From Epiperipatus broadwayi (taxonomy: Eukaryota > Onychophora > Udeonychophora > Euonychophora > Peripatidae), in the NCBI GenBank assembly GCA_028023455.1, contig JAQFVV010012506.1:2596714-2660713 (forward strand): a stretch of DNA of 64,000 nucleotides, in the 5' to 3' direction. The translations under genes and the position numbers were made by a program. Every line of letters begins with the position of its first letter. Positions within the stretch are counted from its first letter, which is position 1. Under the pieces are notes generated by a model. The model saw nothing but the letters and a program-made list of their open reading frames with translations, had not been told where the DNA came from and made no database searches. Shown here piece by piece: positions 62,650 through 64,000 of the stretch.

Positions 62650-64000
62650 ATCTTTTTATTTTTGATTTCTACTAAGATTTATTTTTACACATTTATTCCC
62701 CTAACTTATTTTTACTTTATAAAACAAAGAGAATTTTCTTTAAAAAGAAGAGTTTTTATATCTTTCCTTACCCTGCTCTCTATACTAAAACTTTATTCTA
62801 TTTTTAAAAGAGCAAACAATATAATGCAAACTTTTTATTTTACAAAGTTTGCATCTCTTAAAACAAAAGAAAATTACTCTAAAATATATTATATTTTTTT
62901 CTATTTTTGTTTCTATTAATGATATAATCATTTATTTTTAAATTATAAATATGTAATGCTAGTATATATGTTTGTTTCATAATACATATCTCACTAGTGT
63001 TACAACATATAAAATTCATAATGAAGATAGAAACAGATGGTAAACTTTCTTTCCTTGATATACAAGTCACACACACACACACAAACAAAATAATCTTTCA
63101 ATTTACATATTTTAGAAAAAAATATCACATAGACTGATTCCTTATTTTTTTAGATTTGATCTATTAAAAAAGAATTTTTGTAATTCTAAACTGGATGATT
63201 ATGAGCTAAATTTGAGTATTATCCTGTTAGCTAATAGTTATAAAAATGAAATAACAATTAAAGCCTTAATTTAGGCCAAACATAGTCATAATAAAATTGA
63301 TAGTAAACAGAAACAATTATTAGATCTTGCATTTCTTATACAAATTATGGATAATATGGAACATACTCAGAATTTCCATGTATGGAGAGTTTGCCTTTGT
63401 GAATTTCCATAATATAAGAACAACTTATACTTCTAATAAAAAATTGATAATATTCTGAAAGGCCTATGGATTTAATGTTTCTTGAAATCAAATGTGTTTA
63501 TGAAATCCCATGTAAAGTTTGTTAATTATTTTATGAAGCTATGAGTAATTATCACATCACTATTAGGAGAGATGAAAATTTTAAAATAGTAAACACCAGT
63601 TATCATCATCTACACTCTCATTTCATGGTATGGATGTTAGTCACAATACAGATTTTTCAAACATTTTTCAAACACTAGAATCCTATCGAGATGTGGTATT
63701 CTCCACAAATGAAAATCAAAATTGATATATATATAAATTATCTTTTATTTGGGAAAAAAATAAACCTATTAATCAGAATCACTTTTAATTTTATACCCTT
63801 TTTATATATTTTCACTCTCTCCCTACTTCTATATTTTATCACTTTCTGTCTTTTTTAAATAGGTTTAATCTTTAATCGTGTTATATGTGTTGCTGTTTGC
63901 TTTATCTCAACATTGATTTTTAAAATAACATTCATTAACCAGTTGATATCAGAAGCAATCTAGGTACTCTTAATTATAAACAAATGAATCTGGATAATAT
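62650..64000. other. AT-rich spacer to the window edge
   Basis: Apart from the fragment at 63154-63412 listed separately and a (CA)n run near 63067-63082, nothing is supported. The 98-codon frame starting in the SINE is composition noise. Confidence 0.45.
63154..63412 (+). pseudogene. Unrecognised open block after an acceptor-like sequence
   Basis: A pyrimidine tract ending tttttttag (63145-63153) precedes 86 codons with a single TAG in the middle. The frame reads RFDLLKKNFCNSKLDDYELN, later NEITIKALI, stop, AKHSHNKIDSKQKQLLDLAF and IMDNMEHTQNFHVWRVCLCE. Charged and helical content is higher than in random frames here. I recognise no family. It could be a decayed exon or element ORF, or chance. 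Confidence 0.25.

Noticed and set aside
62623-62919. 98-codon plus-strand frame
   Set aside because: It starts inside the SINE and continues into AT-rich spacer with noise composition.

Overview
This is a 64 kb stretch of AT-rich (roughly 70-75% A+T by eye) animal nuclear DNA. It has no operons, ribosome binding sites, rRNA or functional tRNA genes, and no long intact reading frame. What it holds is the debris of transposable elements: an RTE-type LINE, a second LINE, a mariner, two different hAT transposases, tRNA-derived SINEs, and several fold-back or terminal-inverted-repeat elements. This mix, with intron-scale empty DNA, fits a repeat-rich invertebrate. A cephalopod or other lophotrochozoan is my guess, but nothing here proves the phylum.

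Layout. 0-7.4 kb: LINE reverse-transcriptase remnants (+ strand at 0.6-1.7 kb, - strand at 7.2 kb) and a SINE at 2.7 kb. 7.4-23 kb: mostly AT-rich spacer with a small fold-back element at 12.6 kb, a weak promoter/first-exon candidate at 15.2-15.5 kb and dispersed repeats. 23-29 kb: a decayed mariner (-) next to a decayed hAT transposase (+). The hAT reading frame is split by about 1.9 kb of nested repeats and its 3' end is interrupted by a 916 bp fold-back element with an exact 17 bp target duplication. 32-36 kb: a 640 bp near-perfect palindrome, a LINE fragment and a 1.1 kb TIR element. 46-49.2 kb: a second, different hAT transposase carrying two insertions separated by three copies of one 11 bp target sequence, followed by a MITE. 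49.6-51.85 kb: a CpG-rich island with CCAAT box, TATA box, initiator, splice-site-like sequences and a poly(A) signal; this is the best candidate for a real, undescribed transcription unit. 54.6 kb: a TCTA microsatellite. 56.4-58.0 kb: a non-coding TIR element built of internal direct repeats. 62.6 kb: a second copy of the 2.7 kb SINE.

The protein-like fragments (reverse transcriptases, transposases) are dead copies. Their use is as a clock and scaffold: later elements land inside them and leave readable target-site duplications, which define the ends of otherwise uncharacterised repeats. The only features that might serve the host are the 49.6-51.85 kb unit and, more weakly, the 15.2-18.85 kb exon candidates.
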